DNA of 36,473 nucleotides from Lentisphaerota bacterium (GTDB lineage Bacteria; Verrucomicrobiota; Lentisphaeria; Victivallales; SZUA-371): NCBI GenBank assembly GCA_003246475.1, contig QKAL01000071.1, positions 1 to 36,473 of the forward strand, read 5' to 3'. Shown piece by piece: positions 11,201 to 18,508 of this stretch (position 1 is its first letter; each line of letters starts with the position of its first letter). The notes under the pieces were generated by a model. It saw only the letters and a program-made list of their open reading frames with translations, ran no database searches and was not told where the DNA came from. The position numbers and the translations under genes were made by a program.

Positions 11201-11908
11201 GCGGACATCCGCAGTCTGGATAAGACGGTTAAGTTGACCTTTACGCTGGATAATCTTAGTGGTACGGCTCTGATGGCTGATGTCGATTCTACAACTGCTA
11301 CCGGTAGTATTATAGGCGGTAATTTTAATCCGCTGGCCTATTCGATGTATCGGTACACTGGCGGTTCTTGGACGATCAATTCCACTTCGATCGTGAGTTC
11401 CGGGCAGTTCATGTTCGGCAACACGACGGGAATGGATTTCCGCGCTGCCGGTGTTCTGGATTTCCCGACTGAAGGTTGGACGTTATACAACAGCGACAAC
11501 ATGGTGGACTGGCGCGGCGAAGACATGCCGATGGGCCCATATCACCCGACTATTTTCGCGCCCTCCAGCCTTGATCTGGGCGGGTTCGGAGTGAGCGTCG
11601 ATACACAGCGCGGTTTCAGCCTGATCGGTCTGAGTGGTGATTTGGGTGGTTCGCTGGATCAGTTGCCTGTTGGCGGAGAACGCGGCATAAATCCGTATGC
11701 CAGCCGTTTCCAGCTGCTGGGCGATGCGAACTTCGACTCTCTGAGCAGCGGTTTTGGTTTGCCGTATGAAGAAGAAATGGACTTTATGGAAACCGATGGT
11801 GAGCTGGAAGATTATCTTGACTTCGAAGGCATTAACGCTGTTAGTGCAACCAACGAACTGTTCAAGAGCGACTATGATGCGGCAATGGAAAATTTCCTTG
11901 CCTGCTGA
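2225..11908 (+). CDS. Giant DUF4347 / CSLREA / right-handed beta-helix (Pmp/choice-of-anchor-Q-like) surface or secreted protein
   Basis: Uninterrupted 3227-aa ORF with an AAGGAG RBS. N-terminal 'LLEDRILFDGAAAVDV'. DUF4347-like 'SIHMFVHGGNGYFYLGNTRV...GGDILIYGCDLAKDDAGQSFVDNLAGIAHADIAASSDITG'. About 25 'N-T-A-x-x-G-G-G-I-Y' repeats. TLREA-type and DQRG motifs each occur three times. Confidence 0.9.
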   Translation: MYLLEDRILFDGAAAVDVATLIKEQQDQQEQQQEDAQNDTQNSDAQNQTAETSSSDSSGDNSADSTTASTDYTGSIDALIQDALNSQQQDVHVLIVSETLQNAHELVDSASADTIVISYDPAKVSLDSLLESIKSSLGDKKADSIAFAVQSNDASQLIISSSDVTSAESIANDAEQQEFWSELGTLMDSDGRIDILSSDFAGTAKGDSVIDAIENLTHADVAASTDLTGGSADADWILEDGNIDVVDVYFDGEKIDAYDYDITVKEYRQLAIINSELKDSEDIASQLGNNVDVLYVDGYDAMSEIETYLDGKDGFYDSIHMFVHGGNGYFYLGNTRVDGSTVDSLSAQIAAWGDSLNEGGDILIYGCDLAKDDAGQSFVDNLAGIAHADIAASSDITGRAGNWVLEYHSGSIAAGAFTIDYAYNLKDITVTTILDDDGGLAEKTTLREAIAELNALEGGGTITFASADTLGGTTIRLKTGANYNELVITNDISINGEISLGNGAFTYVGITREDASAPVNGLESAQAHINYADGNNDYYVDQIQDKIDDTPNKDATEIDDPTPQSWVMYYFNRSIGEVGETDYSGQLVASITNAYNEANNLVTYLQTKYDAMVDGADKVAALVQLNIAINCRNAISDCNDSSIINGLIFTAYDQMTTYDGDTINQYMSISGQQNANVVTCNTQIDALKDAANELCRLADNQGGASFRLLRVDSGATVVIKNTSFFFGKVDENVEYGKGQGGAIYNLGSLTLTNINIHDNTATNDGGGIYNAGTLNIYLRPGEYSGVAYCTINNNTAANSGGGIFNSTGTVTIEGNDVNRPVYISNNTATNGSGGGYYTETAINLTFVTISGNEAAAGAGGGGYIKDAAGDSYFYSVDYNTNKAATDGGGLYTDNMSGKLTMRYSWIQDNEATNGNGGGIYMKDSGNLIIVGQYTDGVAYSYGDCWDCSIVTGNTAGNSGGGIYMDNSGNFTADFLRLGDNTAETGNGGGLYMVDSGTATFYDSEIYHNIATSGLGGGIYYAAATPSAGLISITTSSFYNNNKYSNTVFRGTGGGAIYMVAGKLTAVNSTFAYNYTNTGNGGAIYIGSSPTLNLTFCTLAYNEAINGKGSAFYLDAASTSTILNTIIHENEGNSEYYFTDGAASSISGTYNVVLRHNSLWGYNFDDDSNKVVGDLGLDTELMYHANYKTMALAITNESSVAFAGLKISSISYDQRGNYRYTVANNTVVQYGRDNKSLVAIGAFDPIFKLTVNTKADDTSVFSADQASLYSNSAIYNYVTLREAVYWIDNYEGSDSDRYINFDTSVFKQTSGNDNTIYLQGSGGGAQIVIGSYRRVNSDKQIIIDGSLFSERSEIDNNYNYDHDTRSLQTDSWRITIDARSSEDATANSRIFGISSGVVTINDITVQNGVASTAYTGFSSGGCGGGMYIIGGTVTLNNILIQNCTAAHAGGSYSSGYGGGIYLSWDIGDIRANLSMSDTTITGCASGAEADGQASHNSGYGGGMYVTYGADLFMQRCTVDNNTATNNSTYYTDSALGGGICFRNSWGNIYIYNSTIAHNTVYSVAEGSGTALGAGIYADVWNLNIVQSTIAYNLANLKDGSDETNHSALYVADTYNSAVLNKLQNSIVANNQTLVRGNAGRYTYNDIYALEDNVSATAANASYNIIGRYFTGVDNFDWGDASLHNHVSTNIDPASAMYGKIDDLYLCETLYYRGGLTRSLKLLEGSWALSNYGATLGGNASSDQRGADRYVGMYVIGSYQPIHNVVVDRAGDSNSVPTDVYHSFTTNTPWLSDNNLREGVMWADPDSTITIMENLETWQKVGNSYAYVPVLGLSTITLTSTLTIDKSVEIVTQNNHEVIIQASENSPSVSAYTFSVLTLALGEVTGNPITVTLNNLVIRHGSAQYGGGIYSQGNLILNNTQITDNCAQYGGGIYSVGRDLTINSGSSVYGNEASEKGGGIYFQASKNFSISYAEIYDNTARVGGGMYVIGAGGAGAECIIEYSAVYSNTASDQGGGIMVSAADLTVVNSTVSQNTSGNNGGGINFGGGGTLSLIYVTVANNSNTGGSGAGLYQSAGVLQMANTVIAQNTGTDVFLYAFDGSRVHAVYSVLGTVNSESYFPTAAAKSVYISTRDNFTVAELFLDTAVSDNGGPTKSLYVGGGTTPSFLYQKGTQVALGDDGEYYYQTVTGGVWYKLADSTLKDGAVTETPIQYDQRGSHRHDGVAADNGTTIGSYEKMTIAEATHYYIGGINDNVNDASKWTNSASVGDFIVPDSIFVFDTHYGTLDAVTIEAIWTVGSKCTVEIHNGYEVTVGTTSFTVSIANLTVDSGGSFTVNGLFVGEVTLAGDLVLATTNLSGITIASATDTSTVTYSAIAGTTQELLIVADASGYGNLTLNGGTKTSSESTLYVRGNLTVGSVFNANNISVNGLINVTASGNLSGDEVYSLGSVTITDGTFTASGAVTVGTSMMNADLTIDGGTYSSAATRVYGNVSLSNGTGMTVTDFKADGLDVNNSQLNAGTGDITIYNNGAIIMASGGSISGWNIAAADLSVDGSTVTASNNLTIANQIYIDNATLTATNNISGTGITSTGSNESVLTAKTISITNFDVQDTSTLTISVSTDFTIYDHDGGTYNSDNMTVASNARIKFVTTQAADVVIQDGAAGIQGIFYVEAYALSVDITLSAGGLGLSSTGLPLEISTIHVERSIEIGGNVKLVDANALIQSNTGHVYVETTNLDGDGNNLTVSAVNGDVRLKNLNDLGNLNVISNSAVQLYGTIVASGDITFNQNTVIAGSNVSVTGRNLNIKDISGTGTQNLTLNNSVGNNIDNITGLQNLTLAGAGSFGLTLVGITGSLTNSAATTIGTLTLAGATNQVISNTGSLTVTALNYNSTGGIEFRRGSVYVTNFNWISNLNVTISNGNLYLENAPAIPGDRWFVTSGSGMLYQQMVGAGNTVYRIGSANGGLDLTLTSGIGANGWVGLRASDGIAANNPYNPSADIRSLDKTVKLTFTLDNLSGTALMADVDSTTATGSIIGGNFNPLAYSMYRYTGGSWTINSTSIVSSGQFMFGNTTGMDFRAAGVLDFPTEGWTLYNSDNMVDWRGEDMPMGPYHPTIFAPSSLDLGGFGVSVDTQRGFSLIGLSGDLGGSLDQLPVGGERGINPYASRFQLLGDANFDSLSSGFGLPYEEEMDFMETDGELEDYLDFEGINAVSATNELFKSDYDAAMENFLAC
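2492..2991 (+). other. DUF4347-like domain, copy 1 (degenerate at the His/Cys positions)
   Basis: 'DVHVLIVSETLQNAHEL...IDILSSDFAGTAKGDSVIDAIENLTHADVAASTDLTGGSADADWILEDG' aligns by eye with copy 2 downstream. Confidence 0.65.
3016..3462 (+). other. DUF4347-like domain, copy 2 (His-Gly and Gly-Cys intact)
   Basis: 'LAIINSELKDSEDIASQLGNNVDVLYVDG...HMFVHGGNGYFYL...DILIYGCDLAKDDAGQSFVDNLAGIAHADIAASSDITGRAGNWVLEYHSG'. His324 codon is at 3194-3196 and Cys367 codon at 3323-3325. Confidence 0.85.
3504..5869 (+). repeat. CSLREA/beta-helix/choice-of-anchor-Q-like module 1 within the giant protein
   Basis: Starts 'ITVTTILDDDGGLAEKTTLREAIAEL', contains about 13 GGGIY-type repeats, and ends near 'YDQRGNYR' (5858-5869). 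Confidence 0.7.
5965..7456 (+). repeat. CSLREA/beta-helix/choice-of-anchor-Q-like module 2 within the giant protein
   Basis: Starts 'KLTVNTKADDTSVF...YVTLREAVYW' (TLREA at about 6055-6069), contains GGGIY-type repeats, and ends 'SDQRGADR' (7445-7456). Confidence 0.65.
7507..8866 (+). repeat. CSLREA/beta-helix/choice-of-anchor-Q-like module 3 within the giant protein
   Basis: Starts 'VVVDRAGDSNSVPTD...NNLREGVMW' (about 7599-7616), contains about 7 GGGIY-type repeats, and ends 'YDQRGSHRHDGVAADNGTTIGSYE' (DQRG 8855-8866). Confidence 0.65.
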
Positions 11909-11934
11909 TAAGTGGCAGATCTGATTTGTAGTTC

Positions 11935-11966
11935 AGGCATCCGACGTTAAGCCGGATGCCTTTTTT
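11935..11966 (+). terminator. Rho-independent terminator after the giant gene
   Basis: AGGCATCCG-acgttaagc-CGGATGCCT followed by a T-run. Confidence 0.85.
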
Positions 11967-11992
11967 ATTGCTATTGCTCAGAGTAGTGATAT

Positions 11993-12847
11993 TCAGAAGG
12001 AGCGGTCAAGTTGTGGAATGGTGTTTTGCTGAAGCGCAATCCAGTGGTCGAAGTCAAATCCCATCAGGCCTGCGCTTTTCAGAAATCCCGGCTTGGGGGC
12101 ATGGCAGATAATGCCTCTGGCGGTACAGTCGATATAATTGGATATCTGAACCAGTGCTGTTTCGGCCTGAAACTGTTCCGGGAGCCGATCTTCGATGTGA
12201 TGGAACGCCAGAGGGATTATGACTTCATCAGGCATTTGCCAGTTGCGCATGATGATTTGTCCGGCCTCGGCATGGTCCAGATGAAAGAGTTTTGCCTCAG
12301 CTTCAAAAACCGGAATGCCTTTTTCATGGGAACAGTTCAGTACCTTCTGCCACAGGCTGGGAATCAGCCGTCGCAATGCCACTTTTCCCAGATCGTGCAT
12401 CAGCATGGTAATGGGCAGGTTGGAGGCGACGTTCAGATTGTTTTCGCGAATGATTTTGCCGATCAGCAGGGAGCTGGAATAGGAATGCGCCCACTCCTCT
12501 GCCTCTTCCTTCCCGAAAATATTCATGATGGCTACGGAATAGATGACCTGTTTGATCCCGGAAATCCCCAGCAATGCCGCAGCCTGGGCAACGTTTTCAA
12601 TCTTGATCCGCAAGCCGAAATAACCGGAGTTGATCATCTTGAGAATGTGGGCAACAAGTGCCGGATCGTGTTCAAGCGCTTTGACCAATTCAGATGAGTT
12701 TACGTTTTCATCCCGGAGCATCGAAGATATCCTGGCCACATAAACGGGCAGGGTAGGTAGATCTTTCATCACGGCGATCCGGTCAATCAAAAAATCCCGA
12801 TCCGGATCCGTCTTGTGTTCGCTATGCAAAATTATTTCCGCCAACAT
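11993..12847 (-). CDS. HDOD domain protein
   Basis: 284 aa. 'LPTLPVYVARISSMLRDENVNSSELVKALEHDPALVAHILKMINSGYFGLRIKIENVAQAAALLGISGIKQVIYSVAIMNIF' plus 'MLMHDLGKVAL...DHAEAGQIIMRNWQMPDEVIIPLAFHH'. Confidence 0.88.
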   Translation of the reverse strand: MLAEIILHSEHKTDPDRDFLIDRIAVMKDLPTLPVYVARISSMLRDENVNSSELVKALEHDPALVAHILKMINSGYFGLRIKIENVAQAAALLGISGIKQVIYSVAIMNIFGKEEAEEWAHSYSSSLLIGKIIRENNLNVASNLPITMLMHDLGKVALRRLIPSLWQKVLNCSHEKGIPVFEAEAKLFHLDHAEAGQIIMRNWQMPDEVIIPLAFHHIEDRLPEQFQAETALVQISNYIDCTARGIICHAPKPGFLKSAGLMGFDFDHWIALQQNTIPQLDRSF

Positions 12848-12918
12848 TATATTCCTCCCTTAAAGTCCCACAAATAAAGTATAAGGGCTTTTGGGGGTTT
12901 TGGCAAGAGGGAAATAAA

Positions 12919-13254
12919 TTATTGTGCAGAGCTTAATGCTGCGGCAACTGCTTCAGGAGGCAAGCCTTTGACGGCAACCAGCTTGTGTCGGGACGTATCA
13001 CCGGAGACCAGGTGAATTGCCGATTTAGGCAGATGCAGCTTGCCGGAGAGGAATTTCTGCAAGGCGGCGTTGGCTTTGCCTTCGACGGGCGGGGCCTGCA
13101 GCGCGATCTTCAGCGCGCCATCAAGGATTCCCACCACTTTTTCAGCCGAACTGCGGGGTTGAACCCGACAGGGAATTACGACCCCGTCGGGAGTCATTTT
13201 CAGGATTGCGGTAAGTTCCGATGTCGTGACCGGATCGCCCTTTCCCGCACCCAT
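12919..13254 (-). CDS. DUF167 (YggU-like) family protein
   Basis: 111 aa. 'IPCRVQPRSSAEKVVGILDGALKIALQAPPVEGKANAALQKFLSGKLHLPKSAIHLVSGDTSRHKLVAVKG'. Confidence 0.88.
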   Translation of the reverse strand: MGAGKGDPVTTSELTAILKMTPDGVVIPCRVQPRSSAEKVVGILDGALKIALQAPPVEGKANAALQKFLSGKLHLPKSAIHLVSGDTSRHKLVAVKGLPPEAVAAALSSAQ

Positions 13255-13256
13255 GG

Positions 13257-15230
13257 TTACGCCTCTACGTCGATTTTCGACGACTCCTGATCCATCTCGA
13301 TCTTTTCCGGAGAAGAGATCTTTTCTTCCGCACTATCTGGTTCCGGCATATTGAGCAGGACCCGGATCTGTTTGACATCAAGGGTTTCCTTTTCCAGTAA
13401 TTCCAGCGAAAGCTTTTCCAGATCGGCACGTTTTTCGAGAAGCATGTTTCTGGCACGGCTTTGCGCCGCTATCAGCAATGCCTTAACCTCGATATCGATC
13501 TCTCGCGCGGTCTCCGGGCTGAAGGATTCGCAAGCAGTGCCGTCACGGCGAACGTAGACCGGCTTATTCTGATCCATATACAGAACCGGGCCGATCTTAT
13601 CGTTCATTCCGAAAGTACAGACCATGGCGCGGGCGATTCTGGTGGCGTGATCGATGTCACTGGAAGCCCCGCTGGTGATATCCTTGAAAACGATTTCCTC
13701 TGCCATTCTACCACCCATGAGAACCGCCATTTCATCGATGAACTCGTTGCGGCTCTGAGTATAGGAATCATCTTCGGGCAGGGTCATGGTTGCGCCCAGA
13801 TAAGCCTGGCCGCGTGGAATGATCGTAACTTTGTGTACCGGGGTGGCATATTTGCAATTCATTGCCACAAGGGTATGGCCGGCCTCGTGGTAGGCGGTGA
13901 GTTTGCGTTCGCGCTCGCTGATTTTTTTGCTGCGGCGCTCACGGCCCCAGCGGACTTTGTCGCGGGCCTCTTCCATATCGAGCATGTTGGCGGCTTCGCG
14001 GTTGTTGCGTGCTGCCAGCAATGCCGCTTCGTTGACCAGATTGGCAAGGTCGGCACCGCTGAACCCCGGGGTTCCCCGGGCAATGATGTCAAGATCTACC
14101 TTTTTATCGATCTTGATATTTTTTGCATGGACATCAAGAATCCGGCGACGGCCGCGGATGTCCGGCAGATCAAGAACAATCTGACGGTCGAAGCGGCCGG
14201 GACGGAGCAGCGCCGGGTCGAGGACGTCCGGGCGGTTGGTGGCCGCAAGGACAATGACGCCGCCTTGCGTTTCCAAGCCGTCCATTTCCACGAGCATGGC
14301 GTTAAGCGTCTGTTCGCGTTCATCGTGTCCACCGCCCATGCCGGAGAAACGTGACCGGCCGACGGCATCGATTTCATCAATAAAAATCAGGCAGGGGCAA
14401 TGGTGCCTGGCCTGTTCAAACATGTCGCGGACGCGGCTGGCGCCAACTCCGACGAACATTTCGACGAAGTCGGAACCGCTGATGGAAAAGAACGGGACGT
14501 TGGCGGCGCTGGCCACTGCTTTGGCGAGCAGAGTCTTTCCGGTCCCTGGAGGGCCCATGAGCAATGCGCCTTTAGGGATTTTGCCGCCGAGAAGTTTAAA
14601 TTTGAGCGGGTCACGTAGAAATTCGATAATTTCCTGAACTTCCTCTTTGGCTTCATCAGCACCGGCGACATCGTCAAAACTGACATTGAGATCGTCGGGC
14701 ATGATCATACGGGCTTTGCTTTTGCCGAACTGCATGGCGCCTTTACCAGCCATTTTGATCTGGCGGGAGAAGAGGAAATAGATCAGGCCGACGATCAGGA
14801 TGATCGGCAGCAGGGTCATGATCATGTTTGGCCACCAGTTGTCGCGGGTCTTGACCTGGATTTTAAGTTCGGGATTGGAGGTCATCATCCGGTTGAGTTC
14901 TTCCGAATAAATTACGCGACATTTGAACATGCCGGTGTTTTTCTCTCCGGGAGCCGGTTTGACCAGGTCGATTTTACGCCGATATTCGCCTTCGAGGGTA
15001 AAAATCCGGTCGGTTTCCGGAATTATCACCGTGCTGATGATATTATTTTCTTTTAGATTGCGCTCAAAATCGCTCTGATCCCAGTTTTGAACCTGGGGCG
15101 CAGGATAATATTTCAAATAGATAAGGACGCAGACGAAAGCGAAAATAATAAGCCAGATTATCGCTGCGACCGGTGATTTTCGCGGCCGCTGGTCCTGCAT
15201 CGGGTCAAAATTGGAATCGTTATTACTCAT
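13257..15230 (-). CDS. ftsH: ATP-dependent zinc metalloprotease FtsH
   Basis: 657 aa. Walker A 'GPPGTGKT', Walker B 'LIFIDEID', SRH '[20 protein letters not shown]', zinc site 'HEAGH', two N-terminal TM segments. Confidence 0.98.
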   Translation of the reverse strand: MSNNDSNFDPMQDQRPRKSPVAAIIWLIIFAFVCVLIYLKYYPAPQVQNWDQSDFERNLKENNIISTVIIPETDRIFTLEGEYRRKIDLVKPAPGEKNTGMFKCRVIYSEELNRMMTSNPELKIQVKTRDNWWPNMIMTLLPIILIVGLIYFLFSRQIKMAGKGAMQFGKSKARMIMPDDLNVSFDDVAGADEAKEEVQEIIEFLRDPLKFKLLGGKIPKGALLMGPPGTGKTLLAKAVASAANVPFFSISGSDFVEMFVGVGASRVRDMFEQARHHCPCLIFIDEIDAVGRSRFSGMGGGHDEREQTLNAMLVEMDGLETQGGVIVLAATNRPDVLDPALLRPGRFDRQIVLDLPDIRGRRRILDVHAKNIKIDKKVDLDIIARGTPGFSGADLANLVNEAALLAARNNREAANMLDMEEARDKVRWGRERRSKKISERERKLTAYHEAGHTLVAMNCKYATPVHKVTIIPRGQAYLGATMTLPEDDSYTQSRNEFIDEMAVLMGGRMAEEIVFKDITSGASSDIDHATRIARAMVCTFGMNDKIGPVLYMDQNKPVYVRRDGTACESFSPETAREIDIEVKALLIAAQSRARNMLLEKRADLEKLSLELLEKETLDVKQIRVLLNMPEPDSAEEKISSPEKIEMDQESSKIDVEA

Positions 15231-15271
15231 GGATTGAAAAATTTTCCTGCTGAAAGTTAAAATTTAAATTT

Positions 15272-15297
15272 CGGCGGCCCCCCCGGTCGCCGCCGTA
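15272..15297 (-). terminator. Possible hairpin terminator downstream of the FHA gene
   Basis: CGGCGGC...GCCGCCG inverted repeat after the FHA stop, followed on the minus strand by an AT-rich tract without a clean T-run. Confidence 0.35.
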
Positions 15298-15304
15298 CAT
15301 ATGG

Positions 15305-15907
15305 TCAGGCCCGATTACGGAAGCTTTGCTCCGCTACCGGTTTGACTAAAGTGGTTTTACGGATTGATTTCATGGTCGGCTGATTGCTCTGGTCCTGCTG
15401 TCCCATCAGAAGTATACCGATCCAAGAGAGCAAGCCGAGAATCGCAATTACCAGAAGAATCACTACGCCGATCAGGAGAAGTTGGGTCATGGTCAGTTTT
15501 CGCGAAGAAATCGGCGAGAAGTTATCCATGCGGCGGACGGTGGAAACGCCCACTTCGGTACTCTCCAAATCAATCCCGGTCTTGGTCCGCATGACAGTAG
15601 TAACGGACTTGTCATCACAATCGAAAAGGATCTCGACGCCGCCAATCTGGAGGATGTCGCTGTTCTGCAGCAACTGCTCGGAAACTGGAACATTGTTGAC
15701 GCGGGTGCCGTTGGTGCTGTTATTGTCGCGCAACATGTAGGCGTTGCCATTGCGGATAAATTCGCAGTGGTAGGTGCTGATGGTCGGGTCTTTGATGCAG
15801 ATGTCGCGTTCTTCGGAACGTCCGACGGTATGCAGGTCCTTTGTCAGCTCAAAGCTTTTACCGCGCAATTGTTCGGACAACACAATAAGTTTAGGTATTC
15901 CAGCCAT
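15305..15907 (-). CDS. FHA domain protein with a C-terminal transmembrane segment
   Basis: 200 aa. 'HTVGRSEERDICIKDPTISTYHCEFIRNGNAYMLRDNNSTNGTRVNNVPV' is a classic FHA core. TM 'LLLIGVVILLVIAILGLLSWIGILLMG'. Confidence 0.9.
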   Translation of the reverse strand: MAGIPKLIVLSEQLRGKSFELTKDLHTVGRSEERDICIKDPTISTYHCEFIRNGNAYMLRDNNSTNGTRVNNVPVSEQLLQNSDILQIGGVEILFDCDDKSVTTVMRTKTGIDLESTEVGVSTVRRMDNFSPISSRKLTMTQLLLIGVVILLVIAILGLLSWIGILLMGQQDQSNQPTMKSIRKTTLVKPVAEQSFRNRA

Positions 15908-16047
15908 TTATGCTCCTGACATTTTCATATAAATTAAACCGTTGTGCGAATCAAGTCGAAAATATATTGAATCTGAAGAATATAGCCGTATATATATTTA
16001 ATGTCAAAAAAAAACGCATTAATTTATGGACAAATAACGTTGAGCAT

Positions 16048-16085
16048 AAAAAAAACGGCCCCGCCGGTATATCCGGGGAGCCGTT
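16048..16085 (-). terminator. Rho-independent terminator of the glycyl radical enzyme gene
   Basis: On the minus strand: AACGGCtCCCCGGatataCCGGcGGGGcCGTT followed by TTTTTT. Confidence 0.85.
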
Positions 16086-16108
16086 GCGAGTGGTATGATA
16101 TTCAAGAA

Positions 16109-18433
16109 TCACATGGTTTTGTGCTTGTAGCGGGCAATAATGTGATCCTGCAACTCCGGTTCGATCAACTTGAACAACTGGGAATAACCGGCCACACGGA
16201 CTGGAATGTTGCCGAAGTGTTCAGGATCGGCCTTGGCCTTTTCCAGCTGGTCGGCGGAAACCACATTCCACTGTAACTGCCCGATCCCCATGCGGATCGC
16301 TGTCTTAATCAATTGTACCAGCATCTGTTGCCCTTCGACGTTCTCCAGTATTGACGGATGCAGATCGATAATTGCGGCAGAACCGGCGGCCGCTTTGTGG
16401 TGCGGCATTTTCGCGAGGCTACGGAACAGCGAGGTCAACCCGTTGAGATCGCGTCCCTGATGTGCAGAGAGTGAATAGGCCAACGGATCTCCGGCCAACC
16501 GTCCGTCCGGCAATGCCCCGACCGATTTGCCGAAGTCGATGTTTAGCTTGAAGGTAAAGAGGTGAACGAAGAAACGGGCTTCCGGCGTACTCATGGAGTC
16601 CATTTTGTCGATAAAGTAATTACAGATTTCGGCTGCCAGCGCATCCGGCTTGTCCTCGCCGTTACCGTACTTGGGTGCGCCTTTTGACAGTTTCTGTCGC
16701 AAGGCCTCGTGTCCCTGAAAGTTGTCCTTCAGGGCGAGGAGCAGCTCTCCAGCGTCGACGCTGCCTTCGTCATAGACGAATTTCTCCATGGCAGCGAGGG
16801 CATCGGCAGTGTCCGGTACTCCCATCAGGCAGATGGAATGGTAGTTGTATAGTGCGCCACCGTTGGTGATGTCGCGGCCGCGCTTGATGCAGTCATCGGT
16901 CAACAGCGACCATCCGGGCAACGGACCGAATTCACGCTGCAAATGCTCTCCGCGATGGCAGATGTAGACCATTCTGGCAGCAAAGAAATCGACTTGCTGG
17001 AAAAAGGCATGTTTGACTTCGTTGAAGGTTTGGAACGATGCCAATTCGCCGGTCTGCGGGCCGATCTGTTTTCCGGAGATCGGGTCTTTGCCGTCATAAA
17101 GAGCCAGTTCGAAACATTTGGTGGCATTGAACCATCCGGAAACGGCATGGGGATTGGCCTTGCCGGGAATCGTCAGTTCAACGCAGCCGATCGGTGAATA
17201 TTCTCGTGCATCATGCAACGGAATGCCCCGGTCGGTCAACGCCGGAATGAATGATTCGTCGTTGAAGAAGAACGGAATTCCGCCACCGCGGATCACAAGT
17301 TTGGCGCAGGCATTTAAAAATTCGTCAGGCGTATTGCGATCGATACGTACTGATAAGTCGCGCAGTTCTCCGAAAACAGCAGAGGCTTCCAGTATGATAT
17401 AACTCATGTCGGTAATGGCACTGCTGCCATCGGAATTGACGCCGCCCAGGGTAATCGCCTGAACATCATAGTCCAGATAGAGTTTTGCCGCCAGTTCCGT
17501 CATCAGGTCGACGGCATCCTCGCGGGTAATTCTTCCGGCGGCAAGGTCATTCTGATAGTAAGGTTCGAAGATCCGGTCCAGATGGCCTAGTGAGTTGGCA
17601 TTGATCCCGTCCTCGGCGCAGGTGACAAGGTGAGCGAACCAAAGACTCTGGACGGCTTCCCGTAATGTGGAGGCGCCGTGTTCAGGTACCCGGCGACAGG
17701 TTTTTGCCATGTCCAGCAGACGTTCGCGGTCGTTGGGGCAAGTGGTGTTGCCGGCCATTTTTACCGCCAGCTCCGCATAGCGACCGGCAATGATAATCGC
17801 GGCTTCGCAGATGGCGCGCAACCCATTCAGAAATGTTTCGCGCTGAGGATAATCCGGTTCGGTGATCTGGTGTGTTTGAAGTTCGGCGTCAATTTCGTTG
17901 AGCAATCCGCGGTAGCCGATGCGGACGACTTTGTCGTAATCGCGGATGGAGTGATTTTCGATCCAGCCGCCGCCCATAATGACATTGGATGATTTGGTGA
18001 CTCCCCAAGAACAGAGGATTTCCTTTATCTCTTCGGAAAGCGGTCCGATGGCGGTGGCGGAACAGCGGCGGCTGGCGTCGGTGACATCTCTGACGATGTC
18101 TTCAAGCTGGTCTTCATATCCCAGTTTGAGCAGTGCCTTTTGTTTTTCGTCATTACACTTCAGCGCTTGCGAGCCGAATGAATACCACTGGAAAGGGACC
18201 AGGTGTTCGCCTGCCAGGGTCCAGCCGGGATGGATAAAGATTTCAACCAGTTTTGAAAGTTCTTTAACCGTCTGGGCGCGAACCTGAAGAAATGACTGTT
18301 CGTTCGCTGTCTTCTGCGTTCTCCATGCAAGGGAAAGAGCTACGTCACGGACCATTGGGTTGAATCCGGGAACAAAGGATCCACCTCTTTTCTTGACATC
18401 GTTAAATATAAGGTCGAAAGTTTCTCGTTTCAT
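16109..18433 (-). CDS. Glycyl radical enzyme (pyruvate formate-lyase-like family), substrate unknown
   Basis: 774 aa. Cys-loop 'EYSPIGCVELTIPGK', C-terminal glycyl radical motif 'VRVAGYSQLF', PFL-like 'GRDITNGGALYN'. Confidence 0.93.
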   Translation of the reverse strand: MKRETFDLIFNDVKKRGGSFVPGFNPMVRDVALSLAWRTQKTANEQSFLQVRAQTVKELSKLVEIFIHPGWTLAGEHLVPFQWYSFGSQALKCNDEKQKALLKLGYEDQLEDIVRDVTDASRRCSATAIGPLSEEIKEILCSWGVTKSSNVIMGGGWIENHSIRDYDKVVRIGYRGLLNEIDAELQTHQITEPDYPQRETFLNGLRAICEAAIIIAGRYAELAVKMAGNTTCPNDRERLLDMAKTCRRVPEHGASTLREAVQSLWFAHLVTCAEDGINANSLGHLDRIFEPYYQNDLAAGRITREDAVDLMTELAAKLYLDYDVQAITLGGVNSDGSSAITDMSYIILEASAVFGELRDLSVRIDRNTPDEFLNACAKLVIRGGGIPFFFNDESFIPALTDRGIPLHDAREYSPIGCVELTIPGKANPHAVSGWFNATKCFELALYDGKDPISGKQIGPQTGELASFQTFNEVKHAFFQQVDFFAARMVYICHRGEHLQREFGPLPGWSLLTDDCIKRGRDITNGGALYNYHSICLMGVPDTADALAAMEKFVYDEGSVDAGELLLALKDNFQGHEALRQKLSKGAPKYGNGEDKPDALAAEICNYFIDKMDSMSTPEARFFVHLFTFKLNIDFGKSVGALPDGRLAGDPLAYSLSAHQGRDLNGLTSLFRSLAKMPHHKAAAGSAAIIDLHPSILENVEGQQMLVQLIKTAIRMGIGQLQWNVVSADQLEKAKADPEHFGNIPVRVAGYSQLFKLIEPELQDHIIARYKHKTM

Positions 18434-18471
18434 CTATTGATACCTCAATGTTTATCTGTAACACTAGGAAT

Positions 18472-18500
18472 ATTATAGACGTTAAACGGTATTTTGTCTT
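18472..18500 (-). promoter_or_regulatory. Candidate sigma-70-type promoter for the glycyl radical enzyme gene
   Basis: On the minus strand: -35-like AAGACA, 17-bp spacer, -10 TATAAT, upstream of the ATG at 18433. Confidence 0.55.
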
Positions 18501-18508
18501 TGCCCGGA

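Noticed and set aside
12011-12697. 228-aa plus-strand ORF opposite the HDOD gene
   Set aside because: The HDOD domain on the minus strand explains the region.
13461-14354. 297-aa plus-strand ORF within ftsH
   Set aside because: Antisense shadow of a highly conserved gene.
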